Of a DNA stretch of 64,000 bases, positions 23,205-34,911 are shown one piece after another. The notes under the pieces were generated by a model that was not told the origin of the DNA, searched no databases, and saw nothing but the letters and a program-made list of their open reading frames with translations. The stretch lies in NCBI GenBank assembly GCA_013339895.1, contig JABACO010000020.1, positions 5,240,542 to 5,304,541 of the forward strand, written 5' to 3'. Numbering within the stretch: position 1 is the first letter of the stretch; each line of letters starts with the position of its first letter. This stretch comes from Ephydatia muelleri. Taxonomy: Eukaryota; Porifera; Demospongiae; Spongillida; Spongillidae. A program made the translations under genes and the position numbers.

Positions 23205-23890
23205 CATTAATCTTCCCCCCATCCCTCCACTTCCCTCCCTTCCACTCCCATCCTTCCACGTCCCCATCCCCTCCACTCCCATCCTCCCCCTCCTTCCCAT
23301 CCCTCCACTCCCATCCCTCCACTCCCATCCCTCCACTCCCATCCCTCCACTCCCATCCCTCCACTCCCATCCCTCCACTCCCATCCCTCCACTCCCATCC
23401 CTCCACTCCCATCCCTCCACTCCCATCCCTCCACTCCCATCCCTCCACTCCCATCCCTCCACTCCCATCCCTCCACTCCCATCCCTCCACTCCCATCCCT
23501 CCACTCCCATCCCTCCACTCCCATCCCTCCACTCCCATCCCTCCACTCCCATCCCTCCACTCCCATCCCTCCACTCCCCTCCCTCCACTCCACTCCCATC
23601 CCTCCACTCCCATCCCTCCACTCCCATCCCTCCACTCCCTCCTCCACTCCCATCCCTCCACTCCCATCCCTCCACTCCCATCCCTCCACTCCCATCCCTC
23701 CACTCCCATCCCTCCACTCCCATCCCTCCACTCCCATCCCTCCACTCCCATCCTCCACTCCCATCCCTCCACTCCCATCCCTCCACTCCCCTCCCATCCT
23801 CCGACTCCCTCACCCTCCCTCCCTTCCTCCTCCCTTCCTCCCTCCTTCCTCCCCTCCTTTCCCTCCACTCCCATCCCTCCCTCTCCCCTT
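23205..23890. repeat. 14-bp polypyrimidine minisatellite
   Basis: About 45 copies of ccctccactcccat run from about 23290 to 23800, flanked by irregular C/T-rich DNA. One strand is almost pure pyrimidine. Because 14 is not a multiple of 3 and the unit lacks stops, both strands show long repetitive open frames, which are not genes. Such tracts can form triplex (H-DNA) structures. The second copy of the locus has a different pyrimidine repeat at the same place. Confidence 0.95.
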
Positions 23891-24159
23891 GGAAGATCCA
23901 ATTGCGTACAAGCCTGAATGAGGGAGTGGGAGGCTCCCCCACCAAAGCTCTGCCCACTCTCTGGACAACAGTGTGTGTGAGTATGTCATCCTCCCACATC
24001 ACACCACTACCTCCCACTGCCTCACTCCAACCAATGGAGACACAGACCATGCATGCAAGGAGTTAAAGGTAGAGTTTAGGTACGGTGGGAGTAAACTAAG
24101 TTTAATGCAGAGAATTGCTCTGTCTTACATAGTGTTACTAAGCTGACTATAAGGAAAAG

Positions 24160-24620
24160 CTGCTATTGCTAAGGCCAAGATGTAAACATATATTCCTACA
24201 GATGCATTCAATGAACAATTCCTATCCAATCATACACTGGGCATTCATGCCCAATAGCATTGCAGGGCATCCTTTTCCCCCACAACACCCCTTATCCAAT
24301 CAAACCATCCCAAACTATTGTCAGTATGGTTCCAGGTTTTTTATTTAAGTGAGGGCTCCATGGGCGCAGCACTCCAGTCATAGCCTTGACTGTACACATG
24401 GCCAGTTGCTCGCCCACCCGCCACTTCCCCTCTCTCCAATATGTATTTCAATGTGTACATGTATATGCTATTTTAATCAATGGTGGGTGACATCCTACCC
24501 TGGGACAGCCACCAACCATGACCAGCATCTTGGTTTGGGACACAGGCCAACTCAATGATCACCAGCATCACCCATTGGTTTCCGTAGGTCCAGTGGTACG
24601 AAGCATAGCTGCTACATGCA
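24160..24620 (+). repeat. LTR-like or promoter-like dispersed repeat
   Basis: Contains ccaatcaaaccatcccaa, a conserved ggttccaggtttt followed by a TATA-like ttatttaag, and later caatggtgggtgacat...ctaccctggga. The same order of blocks occurs at 50270-50435 (running into a gap) and, more diverged, at 43870-44200. It is repeated DNA without coding capacity; an LTR origin is an inference. Confidence 0.4.
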
Positions 24621-24756
24621 TGGCTGCCTGCCACCATTTTGGGCCAAATACAATCACAAGCCTCAGCATGGGGGAGGGGTACATTTACTCAGCCTGTAAG
24701 AGCAATCAAATGGCATTAAGTGGTCTTTTGATCACTCATCCTGAACAAAAGCACAC

Positions 24757-25990
24757 TTGCGAGTAGCAGTGGTATGCGTGTTTAGCACATCACAAGGGAC
24801 ATACCTTTCCTGTATCACTGACACATCGGTTTATGGCTGTTGTGTTGGACGAGGGAGAGCATCGCATATCTTCAGGACCGCCCTGTACTATTTCCAATGG
24901 AGACAACATTACGATAACGGGGTCTTCGATGCAAAACACCGCAGTTCACTGTGAAGGAAAAGGTACCGTTTTAGCATTCAGATCAGCACAAATGTTGACC
25001 ATGGAGAGAATAACATTCATTAACTGCGATATAAGAATAGAAAATACTCTCATCGTGGAATGTACATTTCAGAGAAGTTCAATTACAGCGAATTATTCAG
25101 ATCACATAACATAAATAGTAGCATGACAATTACATCCAGTTTATTCTTTAACAAAGACAATGGTGGTGGTGGTAGTGGTGGTGGTGTTATCATAATCATC
25201 ATTTGGTGCTGTTAGCATCACAAACTGCACATTTCAGAACAACAGTGCTATCTATGGTGGTGGTGGTGGTGTGGTGTTGCATAATCTGACTGCTAACAGC
25301 ACTTTTCAGAACAACAGTGCTGCTTTTAGTGGAGGAGCTATGCTCATTGCTTCAACAAGGTCAGCGCTAATTAATGGGTCAATATTACTAACAACATTGC
25401 AGAAGAAGGTGGAGCAGCAGTGTATGTGACATGCTACGATCGTTACAAACTGCTGCATCCATTGCCTAACAATTATTATTACACTGCAGATACCGAGCCA
25501 TTTAGCCTCCTCATTCTCCAGGATGTGATTATTGAAGATAACCACTGTTCTTTTAGTAACAGATGAGAGCAGGGGCTATTTAGTGAAATAGAATGAAGGT
25601 GGAAATCTTTGGAAACTCCATCGCAGGAAGTCAGTTCTCATTTAACTCTCCCTTGGGAGCCATTCAAGGAGCTAATGGCATTCTTCAACTCCATGGTAAC
25701 ATCAAATTCTCAAATAACTCAGGAGTGAATGGAGGGGCAATAAGTCTGTACAATGCCCCTTTGTTCTTCTCTGATGGGTGTGCAGTACTATTTTCTAGAA
25801 ATGTAGCAACTGGATTTGGTGGTGCTATCTACAATGATGCAGCATATCATAACATGATAACATATTTGCTACACACTGCATGCTTGGACAATGGACAGAG
25901 GGCAGGGAGAAGCCACAGAACAGTAGGGCCCAGTAGGACCCTACTGTTCTGTGGCTTCTCCCTGCCCTCTGTCCATTGTCCAAGCATGTA
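24757..25990 (+). pseudogene. Broken beta-helix (polymorphic-membrane-protein-like) gene
   Basis: The N-terminal part is clear at 24840-25110: LDEGEHRISSGPPCTISNGD, then NTAVHCEGKGTVLAFRSAQ and ERITFINC, the usual start of these right-handed beta-helix surface proteins. Repeats of the SITNCTFQNNSA..GGG type follow in several frames (25150-25380), then NNIAEEGGAAVYVT (25385) and a final block, 25593-25850 (NGILQLHGNIKFSNNSGVNG; GFGGAIYND). Frame changes and stops separate the blocks, and the sequence ends in a palindrome, so it is a pseudogene. Intact relatives carry a C-terminal membrane module like the one encoded at 19.7-21.4 kb, suggesting that the two were once neighbours or one gene. Confidence 0.75.
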
Positions 25991-26009
25991 GTGAGTAGCA
26001 AAAATGTTA
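25858..26009. repeat. 152-bp near-perfect palindrome
   Basis: Arms of about 71 bp are exactly symmetric around 25933.5, with a loop of 10 bp (25929-25938). The inner 50 bp of each arm (25879-25928 and 25939-25988) match perfectly as reverse complements; the outer 21 bp have a few mismatches. The left arm begins in the beta-helix pseudogene, so the palindrome looks like an inverted duplication of local sequence that truncated the coding region. Confidence 0.95.
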
Positions 26010-26215
26010 GTGAAGTGTCAATGCAGAACATGAATGCTAATGTACAGTGTCAATAGAGTATCCTAATTCTAAAGTTTTCAATCATTATCATGTTATTCAT
26101 GCAGGGTTAAGGAATGGCAGGATTCCTACTAGCATAACTAAAGAATAGGCTTCTGGAAAGCTGAGGAGTTCCAAAAGTTCTGCTATCCTGCCTCTTAGGA
26201 GGAATTGTCCAGACC

Positions 26216-26446
26216 ATGAAAATCATGTGTGGGTGCTCATTTGTGGAGCATGTAGTGCTACAGCTGAAGGGAAACAAGGATCCCGATGCTTCGTTTCGGC
26301 ACTTGGTTAAGAAAAACTACTTCGCTCTTCTTGATATGCCATCTGCTGGTATTCAAGATGTTCTAAGACTTGTTGTATCAATGAAGGAAGAGAAGCAGGT
26401 ATCAATGAAGCGCGCCATGCTACTCGCATTAGAGGCAATAACCTAA
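26216..26446 (+). other. Short open frame, unidentified
   Basis: A 76-codon plus-strand frame (CGCSFVEHVVLQLKGNKD; MPSAGIQDVLRLVVSMKEEK). The composition is protein-like, and it lies 130 bp before an integrase relic, so it may be part of the same dead element. I do not recognise it. Confidence 0.25.
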
Positions 26447-26564
26447 ATAACCTGTTGTGTTGTTTTTCTCCATTAACAGAATGAAAATGATCGAACGATG
26501 ATGATATCCACTTGAAGATCGACATGAGGCAATTGCCAAATGATAACTATACATTGTTGATCAC

Positions 26565-26905
26565 TGTTTGAAATTCAACCTAGCATACCCACTACCATTA
26601 AAAACTGCAAAAGAAGTAGCCAATGCTATTCAGAAATGCGGTTTGCAATATTTGGTCTTCCCAGTATCTTGCACAGTGATAACGGGAAAGAGTTAGTTAA
26701 CCAGTTGATAACAGAGATTGTTGAATCTTGGCCAGGAGCAGTGCAGCTGGTTAGTAGTCGACCACACCACACCCCAATCGCAAGGCATAGTAGAACAAGC
26801 ACACTACACCCTAGAAAGAATGTTGAGTGCAAAAATTACAGAGGGCGAATGTAAATCACCACCTTGGACACAGTGGTTGCTACACATAATTTCCAAGTAC
26901 TAATC
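26565..26905 (+). mobile_element. Integrase relic of the KRBA2/Ginger-like type
   Basis: Read over two frames: YPLPLKTAKEVANAIQKC, FGLPSILHSDNGKELVNQLI (second core aspartate), VESWPGAVQLVSSRPHHTP, then QGIVEQAHYTLERML (last acidic residue) and PPWTQWLLHI. This spacing matches integrase cores of cut-and-paste elements with retroviral-type integrases and of KRBA2-like domesticated genes. A frameshift at about 26770 and missing flanks make it a fragment. Confidence 0.7.
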
Positions 26906-26909
26906 AAGG

Positions 26910-29251
26910 CATATATAACTGAACCAGTGATGTTCAAAACATGTATATGTGCAAGAATGGGGAAAATTGCGCCATTTCCTGCCATGAAGGAGCAACCGTC
27001 TACCTTCGTATTTGCTGTATACCTAAACTGTAGATGTTTCTGTTGTGTCTTCATGATTAACATTATTGTTAACTCCATAACACAGCCTGCCCATGTCTCC
27101 CTTATAGTATAGGTAGTTCTAGCTGGGATTAAAATACTAAAGGTTATTCTACAACTGTCAATAATTTCTAATGCAATCTCCACACCCTGTATAGGTTCTG
27201 CCTGACAATCTGCTTCACCTGCATTCTAAACACTGAAGGTGTATTGAATACAAGGAGTAATTACGTAACAGATCACAGATGTATCCAACGTCTGTAAAAC
27301 ATTGCTTCAATCTCCTTACCCCCTAGCACATTGTTTATACATGTATATGGCCAGACCCACCCCAAATCTATGCATCTACAGATGTACAACAAAAACAAGC
27401 AAGGGAAAATGATAGGGACATGATCTTCAATCTGGTTTGATTTCATTAGACACTGAGAAATGAAAGTGAAATATATAAATGTGCTTCATCAAGGTTTTTG
27501 CTTGTTGTGAATGTTGTCCTCAGAGCTCAGCAACATTCCTAAGCAGGCTAAGTGATCTTCAGCAAATTGCAGTGATTATCTGAGTATGGTGTTCAGTCAG
27601 ATGTCTCAACTGTATAGCCTTGTGATGTGGTCCTAAGGAATCCAACTGTATCACCTTGTTCAGCACCATGCATAGCTTTCTCATGGCTGCAATGAGCTGC
27701 TCAAACACACCTTTCGATTCTGCTGCAACTCCAATATATGTCACGAAGATGGCTTGATTAAAAATATCTACCATACACTAAGCACATTCTATTCCATACC
27801 AGTGACGGTACAAAACACATATATCATCTGAACACTCTACACGCGCACGTAAGTAATAGTGAAAGCAACTTACATGTAGGTTACATCCTGTAATTGTTTA
27901 ATCAACCATCCGTGACCTAATTACAATACAGCAGCAACATCATCACAGGCATGGTAATATAAAAGAATAGCGATGGCATCCCGCCCCCAAATGTAAACTT
28001 CCTAGACGGGGGTGGGGCTCAACATTACCCCCCATGAATTTCAGATTGTTTGCACTTACGTCATAAAGCAATGCCTTTGTCAGGTGAGGAATATACGGAA
28101 ATGACGCACTGTTGTGCTTGTAACCATAGCGAGGGTACTCCCAACTGGGATCGCGGGATCGGAGTTGTCTTTTATACCTCACGACAATGGACCAAAAAGG
28201 TGCGCATTTTTTCACGTGTTAACAACTGTTGACTCTGGTGTTAATGTCCCATAATACTAATGGTTCTATTATTAAGCACTCTAAAGAAGTCATGTCAGGT
28301 GCAATAGTTGGCCGTTGAAGACTTTTGTTTTACACATTCCTCCATTGAAGAATGGAAGACCGCACGCATCATATTAGAATCCCCTGCGTGTGCCCCAAAA
28401 TGCATGACGCTCTGTATCAATCTGCTCGGTTGCATGATTGTAAATTCGTATGGTATTCGAGCTCGTGAACACTCCATCGTGCTGCATTTGATCTGAATAT
28501 GTGTCAGGATGAGACCTTAAAAGCTGATGATTGCAAGGATGGGACCCTTTGTAGCAGCTGCGTGATGGCCGGTGAAAATATTTGTTATTTATTCCTTGTT
28601 CATTACGTTGTCCATTTCGATACACCGGTGTATAACTGCTAACCACAGAGCACTGCTTACATCCAGACACAGCATTTCAATGTTATGGGGTGCTCTATAG
28701 CATAATAACATACATTGCCATAAATCATACACATGCACGCAAGCAGCCTTCCCTGCCATAGTGTAAAGTGTATTATTTAGACACCAATATGCTTGTGTCT
28801 TTGTAATTTCATACTCTTGTTTCACTGTAAATAAAATATCACACAAATTATTGGGATAGCCTATAATAGGATTGGTCGTGCCATGGCTCTTTCGGTGATG
28901 AAGCAGTCATCACCGATTATACTTTACCATCATGAAGCACTCTAGAGTTGAACATGAAGAACTCTGGGGTACCTCATACCCAGGCAACTAATTGTCTCAC
29001 CTCCTGGACATGTGGTACTCTCGTGAGAATCAATATTAATATTAATTAGCAGCTCATCTTTCATCGAGTACTATGCCCTTCGAGAAAGCATAGACTGAAA
29101 TTGAAAACCCCACTCTCACGTTGTGGGTTCCGCGAGACTATACGTTGCAACTATTATTAGCCCTGCTGATACCATTTTGCTTGGAACGAGACACGTATGT
29201 ATGCAAGCGCTTCGTTCCAGTCTCTCAGCAGAGCTATTAATATATTTCAAT
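26910..29251. other. Non-coding, nothing recognised
   Basis: About 2.3 kb without a supported exon. Short frames (for example 27559-27774 minus, 27943-28215 minus) have no recognisable motifs. A minus-strand TATA-like gtataaaag lies near 28170, with no identifiable gene behind it. Confidence 0.4.
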
Positions 29252-30251
29252 NNNNNNNNNNNNNNNNNNNNNNNNNNNNNNNNNNNNNNNNNNNNNNNNN
29301 NNNNNNNNNNNNNNNNNNNNNNNNNNNNNNNNNNNNNNNNNNNNNNNNNNNNNNNNNNNNNNNNNNNNNNNNNNNNNNNNNNNNNNNNNNNNNNNNNNNN
29401 NNNNNNNNNNNNNNNNNNNNNNNNNNNNNNNNNNNNNNNNNNNNNNNNNNNNNNNNNNNNNNNNNNNNNNNNNNNNNNNNNNNNNNNNNNNNNNNNNNNN
29501 NNNNNNNNNNNNNNNNNNNNNNNNNNNNNNNNNNNNNNNNNNNNNNNNNNNNNNNNNNNNNNNNNNNNNNNNNNNNNNNNNNNNNNNNNNNNNNNNNNNN
29601 NNNNNNNNNNNNNNNNNNNNNNNNNNNNNNNNNNNNNNNNNNNNNNNNNNNNNNNNNNNNNNNNNNNNNNNNNNNNNNNNNNNNNNNNNNNNNNNNNNNN
29701 NNNNNNNNNNNNNNNNNNNNNNNNNNNNNNNNNNNNNNNNNNNNNNNNNNNNNNNNNNNNNNNNNNNNNNNNNNNNNNNNNNNNNNNNNNNNNNNNNNNN
29801 NNNNNNNNNNNNNNNNNNNNNNNNNNNNNNNNNNNNNNNNNNNNNNNNNNNNNNNNNNNNNNNNNNNNNNNNNNNNNNNNNNNNNNNNNNNNNNNNNNNN
29901 NNNNNNNNNNNNNNNNNNNNNNNNNNNNNNNNNNNNNNNNNNNNNNNNNNNNNNNNNNNNNNNNNNNNNNNNNNNNNNNNNNNNNNNNNNNNNNNNNNNN
30001 NNNNNNNNNNNNNNNNNNNNNNNNNNNNNNNNNNNNNNNNNNNNNNNNNNNNNNNNNNNNNNNNNNNNNNNNNNNNNNNNNNNNNNNNNNNNNNNNNNNN
30101 NNNNNNNNNNNNNNNNNNNNNNNNNNNNNNNNNNNNNNNNNNNNNNNNNNNNNNNNNNNNNNNNNNNNNNNNNNNNNNNNNNNNNNNNNNNNNNNNNNNN
30201 NNNNNNNNNNNNNNNNNNNNNNNNNNNNNNNNNNNNNNNNNNNNNNNNNNN
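29252..30251. other. Assembly gap of 1000 N
   Basis: Placeholder gap. It cuts the 3' end of the minus-strand transposon-like gene that ends at its right edge. Confidence 0.95.
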
Positions 30252-31995
30252 ATCTGGCACAAATTTTTGTGTGACCAGGTAGCATGAAATTAAGTTCAAC
30301 TCCTGTCATGCTGGACCTGTTATAACTCGCCATGCCAAGTACCACAACATAGTAGAGTTTTTTATTTGGCCCACACAGTTGTCTGCCTGTAGTGTTACAC
30401 ATTTTTCTCCTACACTATGAAGCTTCAAAAAGGCATGTACTTGGCTTACAACTGACATTGCTCCCTTACCTATTTTCTCTGCCTCGTCAATAAGAAAGAA
30501 TACTTGTCTTTTGAGTGGCTCACAGCACACACCAAATACCTGTACCTTCCGTGGCGTCCTGAAGAAGTAGTGACCTCGTTGCTGTGAGCTATAAGGGATG
30601 GCCACTTGCTGGCAATAATCAAATGAGTACTGCATTTGAATATCCAACATAGGTGTTGTAAGGGGGCGTGGTGATGTAAAGCTTTGCAGGACTTGGTCAC
30701 GATCCCTCTGGCTCAGCATTCTCCATTCTCGTTCAGCTGTGGCAATGTTGTCTATGTAGTGGTCACGTAAAAGCTTGGCAGAGTCACGATGCTTGTTGTA
30801 CGTCTGGTTCAGCTTTTTTCTCTGTTCATCTGACATACTGTGACGCAGTGTGACCAGAATCTTATCACAAGTGTCACAAAGGTCGCTGCGTGATGCCTGT
30901 TGTGTTATGTCTGGGCAATGTTGTGCCAAAGTGCTGCAAATGTATTGTAGCATACATATTCCACTGGAGGACGTGGAGGAGGAGGTGTTGGTGGATCATT
31001 TAGGAGAGAATATTGCCTCTTCAGACCAAGGGTAAGGTAATGAGAAGGTCGGAGAGGTGGTGATGGTGATAGTGTGGAAGTCAGAGCTCGTCGATATTCA
31101 TTGTAACGGTTTGCATACTATTACTGCTGTCCAGGATAATGTTTCGGTGTTTACCCTTCAAACGACCAGGATCAGGTAATCCATTTGTGTTGGCATACTG
31201 TTTGATAAAATGAACAACTTTGCAAGTGTCATCATGTGACAATGCATGATGAGGGGATCTGCCAGTATTTCCATGTTCAACACATTTCACGTCTGATTCA
31301 GACCCCACCTGACTCTGCCACAATTTGAGACACTTGATGCCGATACCAGCGACTGCACAAAATGCATCCCTACAAATGGGATGTGACCAGCTAAGGCGAT
31401 ACCTGAAGGTATTGCGGACACGTTGTTCACCTTGACGATTGCAACTAGAATCATCCCTTATCATTGCCAGCATTCCAAGGATTACAGCCTTTTTGGTTTT
31501 GGTATCTAAGGCATGTAAAGCATGTGCTCTTTTCCATGACAACTCTGTATCCTTTGCTAGGCAGTTCTTTCCACAACAGCCCCCTTTTGTAATGTAAAGA
31601 TTCAGGAACGTCTTCTTTTTGCTTTTTCCTTTACTTGTGCTTCTTTCACAATCCAGATCTTCTGATGCATCACTCTCATCAAAATTCTCCTTCCAATATT
31701 CCTTTCCCAAATCTTCCTCCTCCTCACAAAACTGTTCATGCTCCATCATCCCCTCCTCTTCCAACTCCTCACATTCCTTGTCAGACTGTTCCCACTCCTT
31801 GTCTGATTCCTCCCACTCCTTGTCAGACTCCTCCCATTCCTTGTCAGACTCCTCCCACTCCTTGTCAGAACTTTCCCACTCCTCCTCAGACTTGTCCCAC
31901 TCCTCTGACTCCCACTCACACTCTTCCTTCTTTTCAAGCTGCGCTTGTATTAAGTTGTCTGATAGTTCGTTCAATTCTTCTCCCACCTGTGACAT
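30252..31995 (-). pseudogene. Broken gene of a transposon-like invertebrate family (possibly DUF7869-type)
   Basis: N-terminal part 31995-31081: an acidic region with a 7-residue SDKEWEE repeat (about five copies, 31760-31880), a basic stretch, then LNLYITKGGCCGKNCLAKD and LSWSHPICRDAFCAVAGIG. C-terminal part 30953-30306: SDLCDTC, MQYSFDYCQQVAIPY, FFRTPRKVQVFGVCCEP, FFLIDEAEKIGKGA, LQADNCVGQIKNS, then a frame change into LNFMLPGHTKICAR at the gap. The order is that of a family common in cnidarians and sponges, thought to be mobile-element derived; the DUF label is from memory. A frameshift inside the ALWHN/CPDI region (about 30920) and a stop or frameshift after WRVITGP (about 30305) break it. 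Confidence 0.6.
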
Positions 31996-31999
31996 TGCA

Positions 32000-32870
32000 T
32001 CCTTTGGTGCAAAGATGAGACAAAAGTTTCAACATCAAGGCAGTTAAATGATAATCATGCTATTGGACGAACACTTTGGCATTACAACTGTGTACAGTAT
32101 AATGTGTCAATAACGACGCAAAGAGCCACCATAAAATTGCAACGAATCATGAGAAAGGGGAGCCGGAAAATTGTATGCACACTTGTAGTGGAATAAACGA
32201 ACTTGCTTTGCATTTCATGACAAATAATACAACACTTTGACATAAGTATGAATACATAGGCAATGGTGACCGCGAATTTCGGTTTGATAGTTATCATGTC
32301 CGCATGGGACCAAGTATTCAGTACGGGAAAATACATATCTATTGCAGCATACGCATAGCATGCATGTCGCTTACCGTGTCCTCGCTAATGAAAGCAAAAA
32401 AGGGTATAGTTTCAGACCGGAAATTGGCGCTTAGTTGGGGAACCTTATTAATGTATGTGATTTGCATGAATTTTAGTATCATACATTGTTGCGGAGGGAG
32501 AGGATCGTACTGCGGTACATGCAGCGCTCCGAATAGGTAACTAGTTGGGAGAAATTAATATAGCGAGAAACCTAGGTGTTCATATAGCGATCTGTGCTTC
32601 ATGTATCCATATTGATTATTGTGCACTGGCCTTGTACAAATCACTTATTATTCATGACTGAAAGCTTCCAGGTCGCTGTATGAAAACAACTGTCAATAGC
32701 AATTGTTAAAGGCCAGTCGTGATTGTATTCACGAATACATGCATGAAAACACTGAGGTCACGCTATGAACACCAACAGTTGTGTCAAGTCGTTTCCCTTC
32801 GAACGTGAGCTGCATGGTAAAAGTCTCCGCTACTGTAAAATTGTTGACATTTCTACTTCTGTTGCGAAGC
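32000..32870. other. Divergent intergenic region upstream of the CtIP gene
   Basis: About 870 bp between the minus-strand transposon-like gene and the plus-strand CtIP gene. No coding exon recognised. It presumably holds the CtIP promoter; no TATA box is convincing. Confidence 0.4.
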
Positions 32871-33382
32871 ATGAACACCGCCAATTATATCGAGCGTGCA
32901 TTGGATCTTCTTGGGATCGCATTAAAACAGACACTGAATGAATCTTCAAGTAATCACTGTAAGGCTTATAGAACAATGATATTGATAGAATCAAATTCGA
33001 GCAAAGCCCTCAGTCTCAATATTACACGTCTTGTATATAGTGCTGAAGAAAGAAATCGAACATCAGAAGGTCATTATTGAACAACTGAGAACCAAAATCA
33101 CAAATCTGGAAGCAGAAATTGCTAGGTTAGCCACAGTAGTAGCTTCAACTTGATCTCATTGGTATGGTACATCAAATCAGTACAAGCATTCTCCGTTCTA
33201 CTTAGATTGGATGTGCCAAAAATTGACAAATGGAAAGAACAGTGTGCATGTTGCAATCATGATCCCATGAGTACAGGTATGTGTTCCATGTGCTTTTCAT
33301 GCACTACTAACACTTAATCAGGCAATGAGAAAAACACACATCTATTGGCCGGTTTGTGTGTGTTTGTGTGTGTGCATGTTTT

Positions 33383-33434
<52 letters not shown>

Positions 33435-33483
33435 TGTGGTGTGTGTGTGTTTGTTTGTGTGTGTGTGTTTGTGTGATTGTACA

Positions 33484-33562
<79 letters not shown>

Positions 33563-34465
33563 TTTGTAAACTGTGCTCTTTGCATTGTAAACTGTTATTT
33601 ACACTGCAATACCAAGGGAACACATGTCATGAGGGTCTCAGTGACCAGGCTCGACCAGTTGTGATAGAGGGCATACCATCAAGTGATAGCCAGTGTTTGC
33701 TAAACGACTTTGAGTCCCAACCCCCATCTCCAAGGATAGACAGCTACTCACATCCAGCAGAACCACCTACCTCTGTTTCAGTCATCCCTATAGTGCAATG
33801 TACACAAGTGTACAGTCCACTATTATTCACAGAGGGGGACATAGATACAGAGGAAGAGGAGGACCTTCCTCATGCAGATATGGGAGAAAGGGAAATGGAA
33901 GATTTGGCTACAATAGAACATGGACAGGACTCACTGAATAAGTGAGCTACATAACGTTGATGAGAATATATTGAATGCACAACATTCAAAATTTTTTGTA
34001 CACATATAGATATGCTCAGACAGTTGCAAAACGTGCAGGTCTTCCTGCGTACAAGTTTGCTGCAACTATACGTAAAAAATGTGATAGGGACAAGCTTCAT
34101 GCTAAGCCATGTCCTGAGTGTAGAAAGGTATGTGTATAAATTCATTGAGGCAGAATTTTAGGACCTTCATTACATCACTATGATGCCATTAACAGGTTCA
34201 CTTACATGTACATGTATAACAGTTATCTGCTTCAGTGTCCATGTATGATTTTTTTCCCCTACCACTTTCTCTTCTATAATATCCTTGTCACCTTCTCCAG
34301 TGGTTTGCAGCTGAAGATGGCATCCATGCCAATCAACGTGACCACATGAAGAAAGTGTGCAGACACAAATATCTGTATGCCCCCCCAGATAGCGATCCTC
34401 GTATCTGGGAAATAAGTTTCCCAAACAGTGAGGAATGTGAACGAATAATGGAACCTCGGAAGTGA
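32871..34465 (+). CDS. RBBP8: Compact CtIP/Sae2 homologue (DNA end-resection factor)
   Basis: CtIP/Sae2 activates the MRE11-RAD50-NBS1 nuclease to start resection of DNA breaks. Six exons with AG/GT borders keep phase throughout: 32871-32958, 33041-33125, 33206-33276, 33617-33941, 34010-34127, 34301-34465, giving about 283 residues. Exons 1-2 make a coiled coil (LLKKEIEHQKVIIEQLRTKI), matching the N-terminal oligomerisation region. Exon 3 carries a CACC zinc-type pair followed by HDPMS, like the CxxC after the coiled coil in vertebrate CtIP. Exon 4 is acidic and low-complexity, with an SP site (PPSPRID). Exons 5-6 hold the Sae2/CtIP C-terminal domain: IRKKCDRDKLHAKPCPECRK, WFAAEDGIHANQRDHMKKVC, RHKYLYAPPDSDPRIWEISF. 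Human CtIP is about 900 residues, so the middle is strongly shortened. A TG repeat fills intron 3. Confidence 0.9.
33350..33560. repeat. (TG)n microsatellite in CtIP intron 3
   Basis: Long TG dinucleotide tracts (33390-33430, 33490-33560) with interruptions. The open frames over it on both strands are repeat artefacts, except that the frame running into 33617-33941 is the real exon 4. Confidence 0.95.
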
Positions 34466-34911
34466 ACAAAGCTGATGTGTATAGTGTGGTAGCTTGTGGA
34501 TTCACTTTGGTGTAGGTTCATACATGCAGTGTGTATGATTTATACTGTATGTTACCCAAATGCATCATGCAGTTAGTACACAATAGCATACATCAGTAAG
34601 CTTGACATGCTGTACCACATGTGAGACGTTAAGTATCATACATGTACATCAAGTGTACAATTGTCATGGCCAAGGTAAACAAGACATGCTTGAGTTACCG
34701 TTCACCCCTACCCAAAGATCGTTGAGGTAGGTGACACAAATTATTCATTACACACATGAATCACAAGGACATACAGTACACAAAGCAATGGATAAACAGT
34801 TGATGTCACTAGGAGAGTGGCGATTATTTGCAGAGTTTGAATTCAGTTGAACACGTGCTTACCCAGTCAGGGGATACTTGTACGACACCTGATACCACAA
34901 CCAAACCTTTG

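Noticed and set aside
23130..24066. Long open frames on both strands (proline/serine-rich or tryptophan/glycine-rich)
   Set aside because: They come from the 14-bp polypyrimidine satellite. Frames are open on both strands at once, and no protein family is recognisable.
33307..33623. His-Thr repeat proteins antisense to the TG microsatellite
   Set aside because: Pure dinucleotide repeat, located in intron 3 of the CtIP gene.
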